Source of the DNA: an uncultured Collinsella sp.
GTDB lineage: Bacteria > Actinomycetota > Coriobacteriia > Coriobacteriales > Coriobacteriaceae
Direction: 5' to 3'
Assembly: GCA_902491565.1 (NCBI GenBank)
Contig: CABUIE010000002.1
Coordinates: 1 to 64,000 of the forward strand
Length of the DNA stretch: 64,000 nt
This document shows, piece by piece, positions 1 to 8,825 of this stretch. Below the pieces are notes generated by a model. That model did no database searches. It saw nothing but the letters and a program-made list of their open reading frames with translations, and was not told the origin of the DNA. Position 1 is the stretch's first letter; each line of letters starts with the position of its first letter. A program made the position numbers and the translations under genes.

Positions 1-47
1 TTGGGGCCAGGCCCGATTTTGCCTCTTGACAATGTCCTGCTCATATT

Positions 48-71
48 AAAAGGAACGTCCCCATCTGCCGG
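48..71. repeat. GTCCC-loop repeat, one-armed copy
   Basis: A 13-nt core AAGGAACGTCCCC (50-62) is followed by ATCTGCCGG. The core matches the loop of the palindromic elements at 1032-1073 and 3070-3096, but here the left arm does not pair with the right arm. It lies directly 3' of the HAD gene stop codon, like other family members. Confidence 0.6.
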
Positions 72-72
72 A

Positions 73-867
73 TTAAGCGAGACTCTCCAGCACGCGACGG
101 AGCTCCTGCTGGACGGTGTGGTCGCGATTACAACCCACCACGCGATCGGCCACTGCCTTGAGCGCGGGGCGCGCGTTTTCCATCGCGCAGCCCGTACCGA
201 CAAAGCGAATGATCTCGTAGTCGTTCATCGAGTCGCCAAACGCCATAACCTCGTCGCGTTCGACTCCATAGTGCTCCATGAGCTGTGCGATGCCCGAGGC
301 CTTCGACACGCCGGGCTGCATGGCATCGATCCACGCGTTGCCCGAAGGCGCAAAAGTAAAGAGCTGACCGAGTTCGCGCTGTAGTACGTAAGCGCTGTCC
401 ATAACGGCACCGTCATCGCAAAAGATACTCGCCTTGATGATATTTACGCTGGGATCGGGCAGCTCCCAAATGCGCTCGGCATTGGGAAGGTCCTTATCGA
501 CCTCACGCACGAACTTGCACTCGTCATCGAGCAAGAAGGACTTGGTTCGGTCAAAAAGTGCAAGATGCAGATTGGGAAACGTCGCGACGGCCTGGGCGAG
601 CCTTCGAATCGCCAGGTGCGAATACACCTCGCGGTCTACCATCTTACCGTCGGCGTAGACCTGGGCGCCGTTAGCGGCGACAAAGTCCATCTTGTCGCGA
701 ACAGGTGCAAAGAACTCGCACAGGCGGTCGTAACGACGGCCTGACGATGCGGCGAAATGCACGCCATGCTCGTGTAGCGCCAGAATCAGTTCGTAGGTCT
801 CGGGAGGCACCTGGCCGTTTTCGTCAAGCAACGTGCCGTCCATATCGGATGCAATCAGTTTAAACAT
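73..867 (-). CDS. HAD-superfamily Cof-type sugar phosphatase
   Basis: This 264-residue protein has the HAD motif I DMDGTLLDE at residues 8-16 (Asp8 nucleophile, Asp10 acid/base) and motif IV GDSMNDYEII near residue 213, with the large cap domain between them that is typical of Cof/YwtE-like cytoplasmic phosphatases acting on sugar phosphates or flavin nucleotides. The substrate cannot be told from sequence. The ATG at 867 follows AAGGGAGC, which lies in the 3' arm of a long hairpin (874-933), so translation may be controlled by RNA folding. The gene stands alone, with a GTCCC-loop repeat at its 3' end. Confidence 0.9.
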   Translation of the reverse strand: MFKLIASDMDGTLLDENGQVPPETYELILALHEHGVHFAASSGRRYDRLCEFFAPVRDKMDFVAANGAQVYADGKMVDREVYSHLAIRRLAQAVATFPNLHLALFDRTKSFLLDDECKFVREVDKDLPNAERIWELPDPSVNIIKASIFCDDGAVMDSAYVLQRELGQLFTFAPSGNAWIDAMQPGVSKASGIAQLMEHYGVERDEVMAFGDSMNDYEIIRFVGTGCAMENARPALKAVADRVVGCNRDHTVQQELRRVLESLA

Positions 868-873
868 AGAAAA

Positions 874-933
874 GCTCCCTTCGGGCTTGATGGAATCGGA
901 CGTATATCCAATTCCAACGTACCCAAAGGGAGC
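874..933 (-). promoter_or_regulatory. 5' UTR hairpin covering the HAD gene Shine-Dalgarno
   Basis: On the minus-strand transcript GCTCCCTTTGGG (933-922) pairs with CCCGAAGGGAGC (885-874), 12 pairs with one wobble. Inside, TGGAAT (916-911 read on minus) pairs with ATTCCA (896-891), plus a 3-bp GGA/TCC step. The 3' arm contains the AAGGGAGC ribosome-binding site, so the folded form would mask it. UUUUCU follows the arm, so a weak terminator role is also possible. Confidence 0.55.
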
Positions 934-1031
934 TCAAATAAGACTCTGCGGGCGTAAACGTTACAAGGACCTAGCAAATAGCTCACACATGCCAGAGGTC
1001 TCACGGTCGCGGCGTCAGGCGACACGCCACC

Positions 1032-1073
1032 CCGACGACTAGTCGTTTAAGAACGTCCCCGATGACTAGTCGG
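1032..1073. repeat. GTCCC-loop palindromic repeat
   Basis: Arms CGACTAGTCGTT (1036-1047) and GATGACTAGTCG (1061-1072) pair over 12 bp with two wobbles around the 13-nt loop TAAGAACGTCCCC (1048-1060). The right arm contains the stop codon of ade (1066-1068), so the element is fused to the end of the gene. Confidence 0.75.
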
Positions 1074-2886
1074 CGTAGGTGAAGGTCGTGACGTCGAACA
1101 TGCCCTCGGGGCGGATGCGGAGCGTCGGGATCACCGGCAGGGGCAGGAAAATGATGCCCATGATGGGGTCGAGCGGCGGCTCGATGCCCATGGCACGCGC
1201 CTTGACCATAAAGTCGTCGTGCTGCGCGGCGACATCCTCGGCCGTGCCCTCGCTCATCAGGCCACCGAGCGCCAGCGGAATGCGCGCCACGACCTCGCCG
1301 TTGCGCACCAGCACGTGACCGCCCTGGCCCACGGCATCAACGGCGGCCATCATATCGGCGGCGTTGTCGCCCACGACGCACACGTTGTGCGAGTCGTGTC
1401 CGATCGTCGAGGCGATGGCACCACCCGTGATGGTAAAGCCGCGCACCCAGCCGCGGCCGATATGCTTGCCAACGAGTCCCAGGCCAGCGGGGCCGTCACC
1501 GTCGGCGCCCTCGGCCTGCAGCGACACGCCGCGGCCGTGGCGCTCGATCAGCATAATACGGCGCAGGCCCTCGGCGCTCTCGGGACGAACCATGCCCGTG
1601 ATGGCCTTGCCCGGCACCACGTCAATCACGGCCTCGCCCGGCTTAAAGGCATAGTCGAATACGTCGAGCGAAAGCTTCGGCAGCTTAACGGAGGCGCGCA
1701 GCTCATCGGCAAGGGCCGCAACCTCGGCCATCTCGGGTGCGATCTCGCCCACAAAGGTGCCGTCCTGCGCCACCAGGGCACCGGCGGCATATACACGATG
1801 CGGAGCCGTGGCAAACGTCAGGTCATTGAGCACCAGCAGGTCGGCACGCTTGCCCGGGGCAATCGCACCGCGGAGCTCGTGCGGGTCGCGGCAGCCGTGA
1901 TCCAGGCCAAACGCCTCGGCCGTGGAGAGGGACGCCATAGAGATAGCGACCACGGGGTCGATACCGGCCTCAATCGCCACGCGGCAGGCATTGTCGATCA
2001 TGCCGGTTGCAAGCGCATCGGAAGGAGCGCGGTCGTCAGTCGCAAAGCAGCAGCGGCGGGCGCGCGCGGGATTCTCCAGCAGCATCGGCGACAGGTTGGC
2101 CAGATCATGGCTGCACGTACCCTCGCGCAGCATCACGTACATGCCGCGAGACAGCTTGTCGAGCGCCTCCTCGGGAATCGTCGACTCGTGGTCGGCAATA
2201 ATACCCGCCGCGGCATAGGCATTGAGGTCCTTGCCGGCAACGAGCGGCGCATGGCCGTCGACCTGCTTGGACGGCGTCTGGTTGGCAGCATCGATGCGAG
2301 CGCAGGTCTCGGGATCGGCCATAAAGACGCCCGGCAGGTTCATCATCTCGCCCAGGCCAAAAACGTCGCCCGGATGCTCGGCAAAAAACGCCTGCATGTC
2401 AGCAGCGGTAATCACAGCGCCCGCTTGCTCATCGGGCAGCGCGGGCACGCATGAGGGCATCATGTACTTGATGGAAATGGGCGCGCGGCGACCGTCCTCG
2501 ATCATAAAGCGCAGGCCGTCGAGCCCCGCCACGTTGGCGATCTCGTGGCTGTCGGCAATGGCGGTGGTGGTACCGCGCGTCGCCGCCATGCGCGCATACT
2601 CGGCGGGACGGATGTTCGAGGACTCAATGTGCAGATGTCCGTCGATAAAGCCGGGGGCGAGATAGCGGCCCTGGCAGTCAATGACCTCGGCAGCCTCGTA
2701 GGTGCCGGCGGCATCGTCGCGACCATCGTAGAGCACGCCGACGATCACACCGTCCTTGACGGCAACGCTGCCGGGCGCCACACGCTGGCCATACACGTCG
2801 ACAATCTGCGCATTGATAAACAGCGTGTCGACGGGCACGCGGCCCTCGGCGGCCTCGATCACAGACCTCATGACCTCAACGGACAT
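1066..2886 (-). CDS. ade: Adenine deaminase
   Basis: Amidohydrolase-family enzyme (606 aa) converting adenine to hypoxanthine and ammonia. It shows the metal-binding GFIDGHLHIE strand near residue 80, the following ATRGTTTAIADSHEIANV segment, and the Ade C-terminal domain with GHDSHN and a MGIIFLPLPVIPTLRIRPEG stretch. The ATG at 2886 is chosen because it follows AAAGGAG and matches the family N-terminus; an in-frame extension up to 3063 has no homology. A terminator-like hairpin lies in the leader (2907-2942), suggesting attenuation. Hypoxanthine produced here can feed the purine cluster further along the window. Confidence 0.95.
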   Translation of the reverse strand: MSVEVMRSVIEAAEGRVPVDTLFINAQIVDVYGQRVAPGSVAVKDGVIVGVLYDGRDDAAGTYEAAEVIDCQGRYLAPGFIDGHLHIESSNIRPAEYARMAATRGTTTAIADSHEIANVAGLDGLRFMIEDGRRAPISIKYMMPSCVPALPDEQAGAVITAADMQAFFAEHPGDVFGLGEMMNLPGVFMADPETCARIDAANQTPSKQVDGHAPLVAGKDLNAYAAAGIIADHESTIPEEALDKLSRGMYVMLREGTCSHDLANLSPMLLENPARARRCCFATDDRAPSDALATGMIDNACRVAIEAGIDPVVAISMASLSTAEAFGLDHGCRDPHELRGAIAPGKRADLLVLNDLTFATAPHRVYAAGALVAQDGTFVGEIAPEMAEVAALADELRASVKLPKLSLDVFDYAFKPGEAVIDVVPGKAITGMVRPESAEGLRRIMLIERHGRGVSLQAEGADGDGPAGLGLVGKHIGRGWVRGFTITGGAIASTIGHDSHNVCVVGDNAADMMAAVDAVGQGGHVLVRNGEVVARIPLALGGLMSEGTAEDVAAQHDDFMVKARAMGIEPPLDPIMGIIFLPLPVIPTLRIRPEGMFDVTTFTYAD

Positions 2887-2906
2887 ACATACTCCTTTAA
2901 CCGTAG

Positions 2907-2942
2907 AAAAAGGCTGCGGAGCGGACAGACCTTCACCGCAGC
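2907..2942 (-). terminator. Attenuator-like terminator in the ade leader
   Basis: On the minus strand GCTGCGG (2942-2936) pairs perfectly with CCGCAGC (2919-2913) and is followed by CTTTTTC. It lies about 20 nt before the ade start and well after the tyrS terminator, so it probably controls read-through into ade. No known purine-riboswitch aptamer can be recognised upstream. Confidence 0.6.
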
Positions 2943-3012
2943 AGACCAATAGCCATTGTATGCCCAAACGATGGGTCAACAATACGCCTCTCCGCTTAAC
3001 GGCACACGCCAC

Positions 3013-3045
3013 TTGGTGCAATGAGGAGAGGTTGCTTTGCACCAA
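3013..3045. promoter_or_regulatory. Inverted repeat upstream of ade, possible operator
   Basis: TTGGTGCAA (3013-3021) and TTGCACCAA (3037-3045) form perfect 9-bp arms with a 15-bp spacer. The element lies upstream of a possible minus-strand -10 (TACAAT, about 2955-2960) for ade. A role as protein-binding operator is inference. Confidence 0.4.
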
Positions 3046-3049
3046 TGAC

Positions 3050-3096
3050 AAGGAGTGTCCCAAAGTGCCGGCACAAAAGGAACGTCCCCAAGTGCC
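3050..3096. repeat. Two GTCCC-loop repeat units
   Basis: Unit 2 has arms GGCAC/GTGCC (3070-3096) around the loop AAGGAACGTCCCC (3077-3089). Unit 1 (3050-3069) has the related core AAGGAGTGTCCCA and the same right arm AAGTGCC but no matching left arm. Confidence 0.65.
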
Positions 3097-3131
3097 AAAA
3101 AAGGCCGCAGTCGGGATTCCCGGCTGCGGCC
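3097..3131 (-). terminator. Intrinsic terminator of tyrS
   Basis: A 13-bp stem (GGCCGCAGCCGGG with GATT-side partner, one wobble) is followed by TTTTTT on the minus strand, 30 bp after the tyrS stop codon. Confidence 0.9.
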
Positions 3132-3160
3132 TTATTGCACTTGTGAGGTCAACTCGCTCG

Positions 3161-4372
3161 TTAGACCAACTTAAAGCCCTTGCGCTTGCCTACGGAGAGG
3201 GTGTCGCCCAGCTTGAGGGCGCTGGGATCGATGTTATAGCTCTTGGGAGCCACCGCCTTGCCGTTGATCTTGACGCCGCCACCGTCAATGTCGCGACGGG
3301 CCTGGCCGGCGCTCGCCGAAAGGCCCAGGTCCTTAAGCAGGCCTGCGAGGTAGATCTGGCCCTCGTCGTTGACGGTCAGCTCAACGTGCTTCTCGGGGAA
3401 GTCGGCAAGCTGGCCCTCCTTGAACACGCGGTCGAACTCGGCCTGAGCCTCGTCGCCGGCACCGACGCCGTGGTAGGTGTCGCACAGGTCGCGACCCAGA
3501 GCGCGCTTGAGCTCGTAGGGGTCGGCAGAACCATCGGCCAGGGCAGCGTCGATCTTGTCGACCTCGGCCGGGGTGAGCGAGCTCGCCAGGCGGTAGTACT
3601 TGCCGATCATCTCATCGGGGATGGACATGGTCTTGCCGAACATATCCTTGGGAGCGTCGGTCAGGCCGATGTAGTTGCCGTATGACTTGGACATCTTGCG
3701 CACGCCGTCGGTACCCTCGAGCAGCGGCATGGTGAGCGCGATCTGCGGCTCCATGCCCATCTTCTCCATGAGCTCACGGCCGGCGAGCAGGTTGAAGAGC
3801 TGGTCGGTGCCGCCCATCTCCACGTCGGCCTTGATCTGCACGGAGTCGAAAGCCTGCATCACGGGATACAGGAACTCATGCAGGGCGATCGGCGTCTGAG
3901 ACTGGTAGCGCTTGGTAAAGTCGTCGCGCTCAAGAATGCGGGCGACGGTGAACTTGGAGCACACCTGCAGCAGGCCGGCCAGGTCCATCGAAAGGATCCA
4001 GTCGCCGTTGTGCACGATGGTGGTCTTCTCGGGATCCAGGATCTTCATGGCCTGGCTCACGTAGGTCTCGGCATTGGCCTCAATCTGCTCCTGCGAAAGC
4101 TGCGGACGGGTGGAATTCTTGCCCGAAGGGTCGCCGATCAGCGCGGTGCCGTTGCCGATGATGAGGGTGACGTTGTGGCCCAGGTCCTGGAACTGACGCA
4201 TCTTGCGCAGGGGCACGGCGTGGCCCAGGTGCAGGTCGGGGCTGGTGGGATCGACGCCGAGCTTGATGTTGAGGGGCTCGCCCTTCTCAAGCTTCTTGCG
4301 AAGGTCGGCCTCGGGAACGATCTGCGCGGCGCCCGAGGTGATGATACGCATTTGCTCGTCAACAGACAGCAT
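3161..4372 (-). CDS. tyrS: Tyrosyl-tRNA synthetase
   Basis: Class I aminoacyl-tRNA synthetase of 403 aa that charges tRNA-Tyr. The HIGH-type motif DLHLGHA is near residues 46-52, the KMSKS loop (RKMSKSYGN) near residue 227, and a C-terminal S4-like RNA-binding domain ends in KRKGFKLV. The compact length fits the TyrZ-like branch. The ATG at 4372 follows GGAGG. There is no room for a T-box leader: only about 100 bp separate it from the upstream gene, and none is recognisable. It has its own terminator. Confidence 0.97.
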   Translation of the reverse strand: MLSVDEQMRIITSGAAQIVPEADLRKKLEKGEPLNIKLGVDPTSPDLHLGHAVPLRKMRQFQDLGHNVTLIIGNGTALIGDPSGKNSTRPQLSQEQIEANAETYVSQAMKILDPEKTTIVHNGDWILSMDLAGLLQVCSKFTVARILERDDFTKRYQSQTPIALHEFLYPVMQAFDSVQIKADVEMGGTDQLFNLLAGRELMEKMGMEPQIALTMPLLEGTDGVRKMSKSYGNYIGLTDAPKDMFGKTMSIPDEMIGKYYRLASSLTPAEVDKIDAALADGSADPYELKRALGRDLCDTYHGVGAGDEAQAEFDRVFKEGQLADFPEKHVELTVNDEGQIYLAGLLKDLGLSASAGQARRDIDGGGVKINGKAVAPKSYNIDPSALKLGDTLSVGKRKGFKLV

Positions 4373-4468
4373 TGGGTATCCTCCTTTTGCTATAGCACCC
4401 TCGCCGAAAACGGCGGTGCTGGAAGTCCATAAACTCTCTTATGATAACAAACTGACGCGACGCGGCAC

Positions 4469-6427
4469 CTACGACAGGAAAATCCTCGTCCTGCCGCATG
4501 CGTCAATGGCAACTGGCAGACGTGTACCGTCACGCTCGACCAGATAGCGTACCTGCCGACGACGCAAGCAGTCGCGGCAACGGACCTGTCCCGTCGCATC
4601 GGTGGCGCAGACGCCCTCGGCGGTCAGCAGGCAGTGCTCGCACACCATAAGCTCGGGACGGTCGGCGTCGACCGGACCCAAGACGCCGGGTTCAGCAGCC
4701 AGTTCGGCAATACGCTCCGCATCATTGCCGAGCAACTCGGCCGGCAAGTACACCCGCCCCGCACCGAGTCCGCGCAGCCAGGTAAACGTGGCCCGATTCG
4801 CGCAGAACACCGGCGCCGCCACGTCAAACGTCACGCCCAGCTCGCGAGCGATCGCCACCTGTCCCAGGTTGCGGCAGACGACGCGCCCGGCACGCTGCAT
4901 CAGTGAGCGGGTCCGGTCAGCGTCACCCGTGCGGTACACCTCGTCAAGCACCACAACGGCGTCGGACAAATCGAGTTCTCCGCGCGGGTCGGCATCCATC
5001 AGCTGCCAAGCAAAAACAATGCGAGCGGGAGCTGCGCACTCCACCAACTCCGTCGACGCACCGCCATCCACCGCAACGTCCTCAAAGGGCAGTACCTCAA
5101 CGGCACGTGCAACGGGCGCAATCGCATCCGCCTCGGCCCGCATGCGCTCCAACACCGCCGCCGTCTGATCCAACACGCCGGCGCTGCGAATCAGGTACAC
5201 CTCGCAGCCCGTGTCCACCTTACGCTTGCAATGCACGACGACGCGCTTCCCCGCTGCGGCATCCACCGGGCAGGGCACCTGCGGCCAGCGCTTGGGCACA
5301 TCGGGACGCGCGTCGACACCCGGATAGAACCGAACCTCGAGCGTGTCACCCGCCGCCACGGCGGCGTCGAGCTCAACGGTCACCTCTTCGTGGCCCACAG
5401 CGACCAAGCGTCCCACGCGCACGCCCTGGTTAATTGCGCGCTCAAAGCTCATCAGCTCGGCACCCGAACGCCCTCGCAGGTACGCATCGGTAAACCCACG
5501 GTTAAACGACCTTCCCAGCTCGCGCTCAAGCTCTTCCACGGCATCGGGGTCCCACGCGCCGTCGCACAGCATATCGAGTGCCCGGCGCCACACCCGCACC
5601 ACGTTGAATACGTAATCGGGGTTCTTCATGCGCCCCTCGATCTTGAGCGACGCCACGCCGGCATCTACAAGCTCGGGCAGATGCGCAATACCCAGATAGT
5701 CGCGCGGACACAGCAGGCGATCTCCCTCGACGGCGGCAACACTCTGCCCAGCCTCGTCCACCAAGTCATAGGATAGACGGCACGGCTGCGTGCAATCACC
5801 GCGCATCGCAGAGCGGCCACGTCGAAGGGCAGAGAACTCGCACGCCCCCGAATAGCCGATGCAAATCGCACCGTGGCAGAATACCTCGATGGGCACACCC
5901 GTGGCACATTGCGCCGCAATCTCGTCGACCGTCAGCTCGCGTGCCGTCGTCACGCGCTCGACCCCCAGCTCATCGGCGGCAAGCCGCACGGCGCCTTCGC
6001 TATGAACGCCCGCCTGCGTAGACAGGTGAATCTCGACCCCGGGAATCGCCGCGCGCAGCGCGCAGGCCAACCCGGCATCGGCGACAATCAGAGCATCGGC
6101 GCCCAGCTCCAGTGCATGAGCTCCCAACACCACCGCGTCGGACAACTCATCGTCAAACACGAACACGTTGAGCGTTACGTACACACGCACGCCATGGGCA
6201 TGCGCCACGGCGCAGCCGCGCGCAAACTCGTTATCCGTAAAGCCATGGGCGCTCACACGGGCGTTAAAGCCGCCCAACCCCGCATAGATGGCATCGGCAC
6301 CCGCGGCGATGGCCGCAAGCATCTGGTCGAGCCCGCCCGCCGGCGCCAGCAACTCGGGCAGCGCCGCACCAGCAGCATCCAATCCAGTCTCGTATTGTCC
6401 GCTCGGCCCCATCGTCCGAATCGCCAT
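4469..6427 (-). CDS. U32-family protein, RlhA-like
   Basis: Protein of 652 aa with the U32 N-terminal signature (LPELLAPAGGLDQMLAAIAAGADAIYAG) and the conserved Cys-containing core HGAICIGYSGACEFSA followed by RGDCTQPCR, which in RlhA/TrhP proteins binds an iron-sulfur cluster used for prephenate-dependent hydroxylation of 23S rRNA or tRNA cytidine/uridine. Its size matches RlhA (about 650 aa). The C-terminus adds a CxxC pair region (CEHCLLTA...CRDCLRRRQ) that could be a small zinc knuckle. The ATG at 6427 follows AAGGAG; an upstream ATG at 6454 lacks such a site. It is divergent from the PBP gene. A second U32 protein lies at 54869-57361. Confidence 0.85.
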   Translation of the reverse strand: MAIRTMGPSGQYETGLDAAGAALPELLAPAGGLDQMLAAIAAGADAIYAGLGGFNARVSAHGFTDNEFARGCAVAHAHGVRVYVTLNVFVFDDELSDAVVLGAHALELGADALIVADAGLACALRAAIPGVEIHLSTQAGVHSEGAVRLAADELGVERVTTARELTVDEIAAQCATGVPIEVFCHGAICIGYSGACEFSALRRGRSAMRGDCTQPCRLSYDLVDEAGQSVAAVEGDRLLCPRDYLGIAHLPELVDAGVASLKIEGRMKNPDYVFNVVRVWRRALDMLCDGAWDPDAVEELERELGRSFNRGFTDAYLRGRSGAELMSFERAINQGVRVGRLVAVGHEEVTVELDAAVAAGDTLEVRFYPGVDARPDVPKRWPQVPCPVDAAAGKRVVVHCKRKVDTGCEVYLIRSAGVLDQTAAVLERMRAEADAIAPVARAVEVLPFEDVAVDGGASTELVECAAPARIVFAWQLMDADPRGELDLSDAVVVLDEVYRTGDADRTRSLMQRAGRVVCRNLGQVAIARELGVTFDVAAPVFCANRATFTWLRGLGAGRVYLPAELLGNDAERIAELAAEPGVLGPVDADRPELMVCEHCLLTAEGVCATDATGQVRCRDCLRRRQVRYLVERDGTRLPVAIDACGRTRIFLS

Positions 6428-6589
6428 CGACAAACTCCTTACCAAGGTATGCATTCACTCTGAAAAATGCCGTCTTCCAGCATACACGAGGCATCGCGCG
6501 CCCCGTTTGGTTTATCGTGTAATAACTTATGTCCATCCTGCCCCGACGGCACATCCACCGTCCGGCACGACATACCTGGAGGTCAATAT

Positions 6590-8800
6590 ATGGGTCCTCG
6601 CCAACGACAGGGACGCAGCCGTTCAAAGACGCATGCCCTGCCCATAATCCTGCTCTCGTTTTTGGGCTTTCTGCTGATTGCGGGCGTGGCATTTGGCATC
6701 GGCATGGTCGGCAACGTCAACCGCTGGCTGTCCGATCTGCCCGACTACACCGACGCCAACGCGTATCTGGTGAGCGAGCCCACCGAGATCGTCGACTGCA
6801 ACGGCAACAAGATCGCGAGCTTCTACACGCAAAACCGCAAGTCCATCACCAAGGACGAGGTCTCCCCCTACGTGCTGCAGGGCACCGTTGACGTCGAGGA
6901 CGAGCGCTTCTACGAGCACGGCGGTATCGACCTGTGGGGTATCGCGCGTGCTGCGGTGGCAACCCTCGGCGGCGGACACGAAGGCGCCTCGACTATCACC
7001 CAGCAGCTGGTGCGCAACACCATCCTGCAGGAGGAGCAGTTCGACTCGACCATCGAGCGTAAAGTGCGCGAGGCCTACATCGCCGTCAAGATGGAGGATA
7101 TGTACTCCAAAGACGAGATCCTCATGATGTACCTCAACACCATCTATTACGGTCACGGCGCCTACGGTATTGAGGCCGCCGCCGAGACCTACCTGTCCAA
7201 GAGCGCCGCAGACCTCACCCTGAGCGAGGCCGCGCTGTTGATCGGCCTTCCCAACTCGCCCTCGCAGTACGACCCCACGGTCAACCCCGACCTGGCGCTG
7301 TCCCGTCGCAACAAGGTCCTCGACAACATGCTGCGCCTGGGCCACATTACGCAGGAGGAGCACGATGCCGCACAGGCCGAGCCCATCACCCTCAACGTGA
7401 CCGAAATCTCGGGCAGCGGCGTCGACGTATACTCGCAGCCCTACTTTGTCGGCTATGTTAAGCAGCTGCTGGAGCAGGAGTTCTCGACCGACGTGCTCTT
7501 TAAGGGCGGCTTGACCGTCAAGACCACCATCGACCCCACGATGCAGCAGGTGGCAGAGAATGCCGTCCGCGAGCAGCTCGACACGCTCTCGCTCGACGGC
7601 CTGGACATGGGCATGGTCGTCGTCGACCCCAAGACCGGCTACATCAAGTGCATGGTGGGCGGCTATGACTACAACGCCGACGAGAACCACGTAAACCATG
7701 CCACGGCCAAGCGTCCCGTCGGCTCCACCTTTAAGGCCTTTACGCTGGCAACTGCCATCCAAAACGGCATGAACCCCAACGTCACCCTCAACTGCAACTC
7801 GCCGCTCAAGGCCAAGGGCACCACGACCGAGGTCCAAAACTACGCCAACCATAGCTATGGCAACATCACGCTTAAGCAGGCGACGGCATACTCCTCCAAC
7901 ACCGGCTACATCCAGGTGGCGGAAGCCGTCGGCAACAGCAAGATCATCTCGCTCGTCAAAAAGCTCGGCATCGATCCCGCCAAGGACAACATCGAGGACG
8001 TTCCCGTCATGACGCTCGGCACCGGCTCGATCTCGCCGCTCGAGATGGCCGCCGCCTACGCGACGTTTGCCAACGGCGGCTACTATCGCCAGCCGATCGC
8101 CATCACCGAGATTGACTCTCGTACCGGTTCGGTGCTGTACCAGCACACGGACAATCCCTCACAGGTGCTTACCGAGGGCGAGGCCGCCGCGGTCACCGAT
8201 GTTCTGTCCGGCGTCATGCAGGGCAGCGGTACGGGTGCTGCCGGCGCCTTGAGCGTCAACCAGCCCTATGCCGGCAAAACGGGCACCACCGACAACACCA
8301 CCAACCTGTGGTTCTGCGGCTATACCCCGCAGCTGGCGTGCGCCCTGTGGACCGGCTATTCCGCAGGTGAGATCCCCATCCAAAAATACGGCACGGACCT
8401 GCTGGGCGACAGCACCAACCTGCCTGTCTTTAAGCGGTTTATGAACACCGTTCTGACCGGTACCGAGCGCGAGGAGTTTGCGACCGGAACGGCGCCCACC
8501 TACAAGAACAACAGCGTCTGGAAGTTCTACGGCACCAACAACGCCAAGAAGACGGAGAACGACGACAAGGACGAGAACGAGGACGAAGAGGAAACTACCA
8601 CAACGACTACCACGACGACCACGACCACCGAGACCACGGGTGGCGACACCACCGGCGGCACCGGTACGACCGGTGGCTCGACGGGCGGCTCAACTGGTGG
8701 TTCGACCGGCGGCGATGGCGGCACGCCTACGCCTACGCCTACGCCTACGCCTACGCCCACTCCCGACCCCTCGCCCACGCCTGACGATACTGTTGGCTAG
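6590..8800 (+). CDS. Class A penicillin-binding protein
   Basis: Bifunctional peptidoglycan synthase of 736 aa. It has a short basic N-terminus, one membrane segment (about residues 17-40), a GT51 glycosyltransferase domain with catalytic EDERFYEHGG (Glu103) and STITQQLVRN, and a transpeptidase domain with STFK (Ser379), SSN (435-437) and KTGT (563-566). The C-terminal tail is low-complexity: acidic, then Thr-rich, Gly/Ser-rich and finally a TP repeat, probably threading through the wall. The ATG at 6590 follows GGAGG and gives a normal cytoplasmic-TM start; the longer frame to 6467 has none. A strong terminator follows. Confidence 0.95.
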   Translation: MGPRQRQGRSRSKTHALPIILLSFLGFLLIAGVAFGIGMVGNVNRWLSDLPDYTDANAYLVSEPTEIVDCNGNKIASFYTQNRKSITKDEVSPYVLQGTVDVEDERFYEHGGIDLWGIARAAVATLGGGHEGASTITQQLVRNTILQEEQFDSTIERKVREAYIAVKMEDMYSKDEILMMYLNTIYYGHGAYGIEAAAETYLSKSAADLTLSEAALLIGLPNSPSQYDPTVNPDLALSRRNKVLDNMLRLGHITQEEHDAAQAEPITLNVTEISGSGVDVYSQPYFVGYVKQLLEQEFSTDVLFKGGLTVKTTIDPTMQQVAENAVREQLDTLSLDGLDMGMVVVDPKTGYIKCMVGGYDYNADENHVNHATAKRPVGSTFKAFTLATAIQNGMNPNVTLNCNSPLKAKGTTTEVQNYANHSYGNITLKQATAYSSNTGYIQVAEAVGNSKIISLVKKLGIDPAKDNIEDVPVMTLGTGSISPLEMAAAYATFANGGYYRQPIAITEIDSRTGSVLYQHTDNPSQVLTEGEAAAVTDVLSGVMQGSGTGAAGALSVNQPYAGKTGTTDNTTNLWFCGYTPQLACALWTGYSAGEIPIQKYGTDLLGDSTNLPVFKRFMNTVLTGTEREEFATGTAPTYKNNSVWKFYGTNNAKKTENDDKDENEDEEETTTTTTTTTTTTETTGGDTTGGTGTTGGSTGGSTGGSTGGDGGTPTPTPTPTPTPTPDPSPTPDDTVG
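8723..8758 (+). repeat. ACGCCT microsatellite in PBP tail
   Basis: Five perfect ACGCCT units plus one ACGCCC encode a Thr-Pro repeat. Because the unit is 6 bp, copy-number changes alter tail length without a frameshift. Confidence 0.9.
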
Positions 8801-8825
8801 AAATTCATCCGGCCATTAGCAACAA

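Noticed and set aside
1219..2454. A 411-codon plus-strand frame opposite ade
   Set aside because: Antisense shadow with biased His/Arg composition and no homology.
4373..4468. T-box leader upstream of tyrS
   Set aside because: The gap is under 100 bp and has no specifier loop or T-box sequence.
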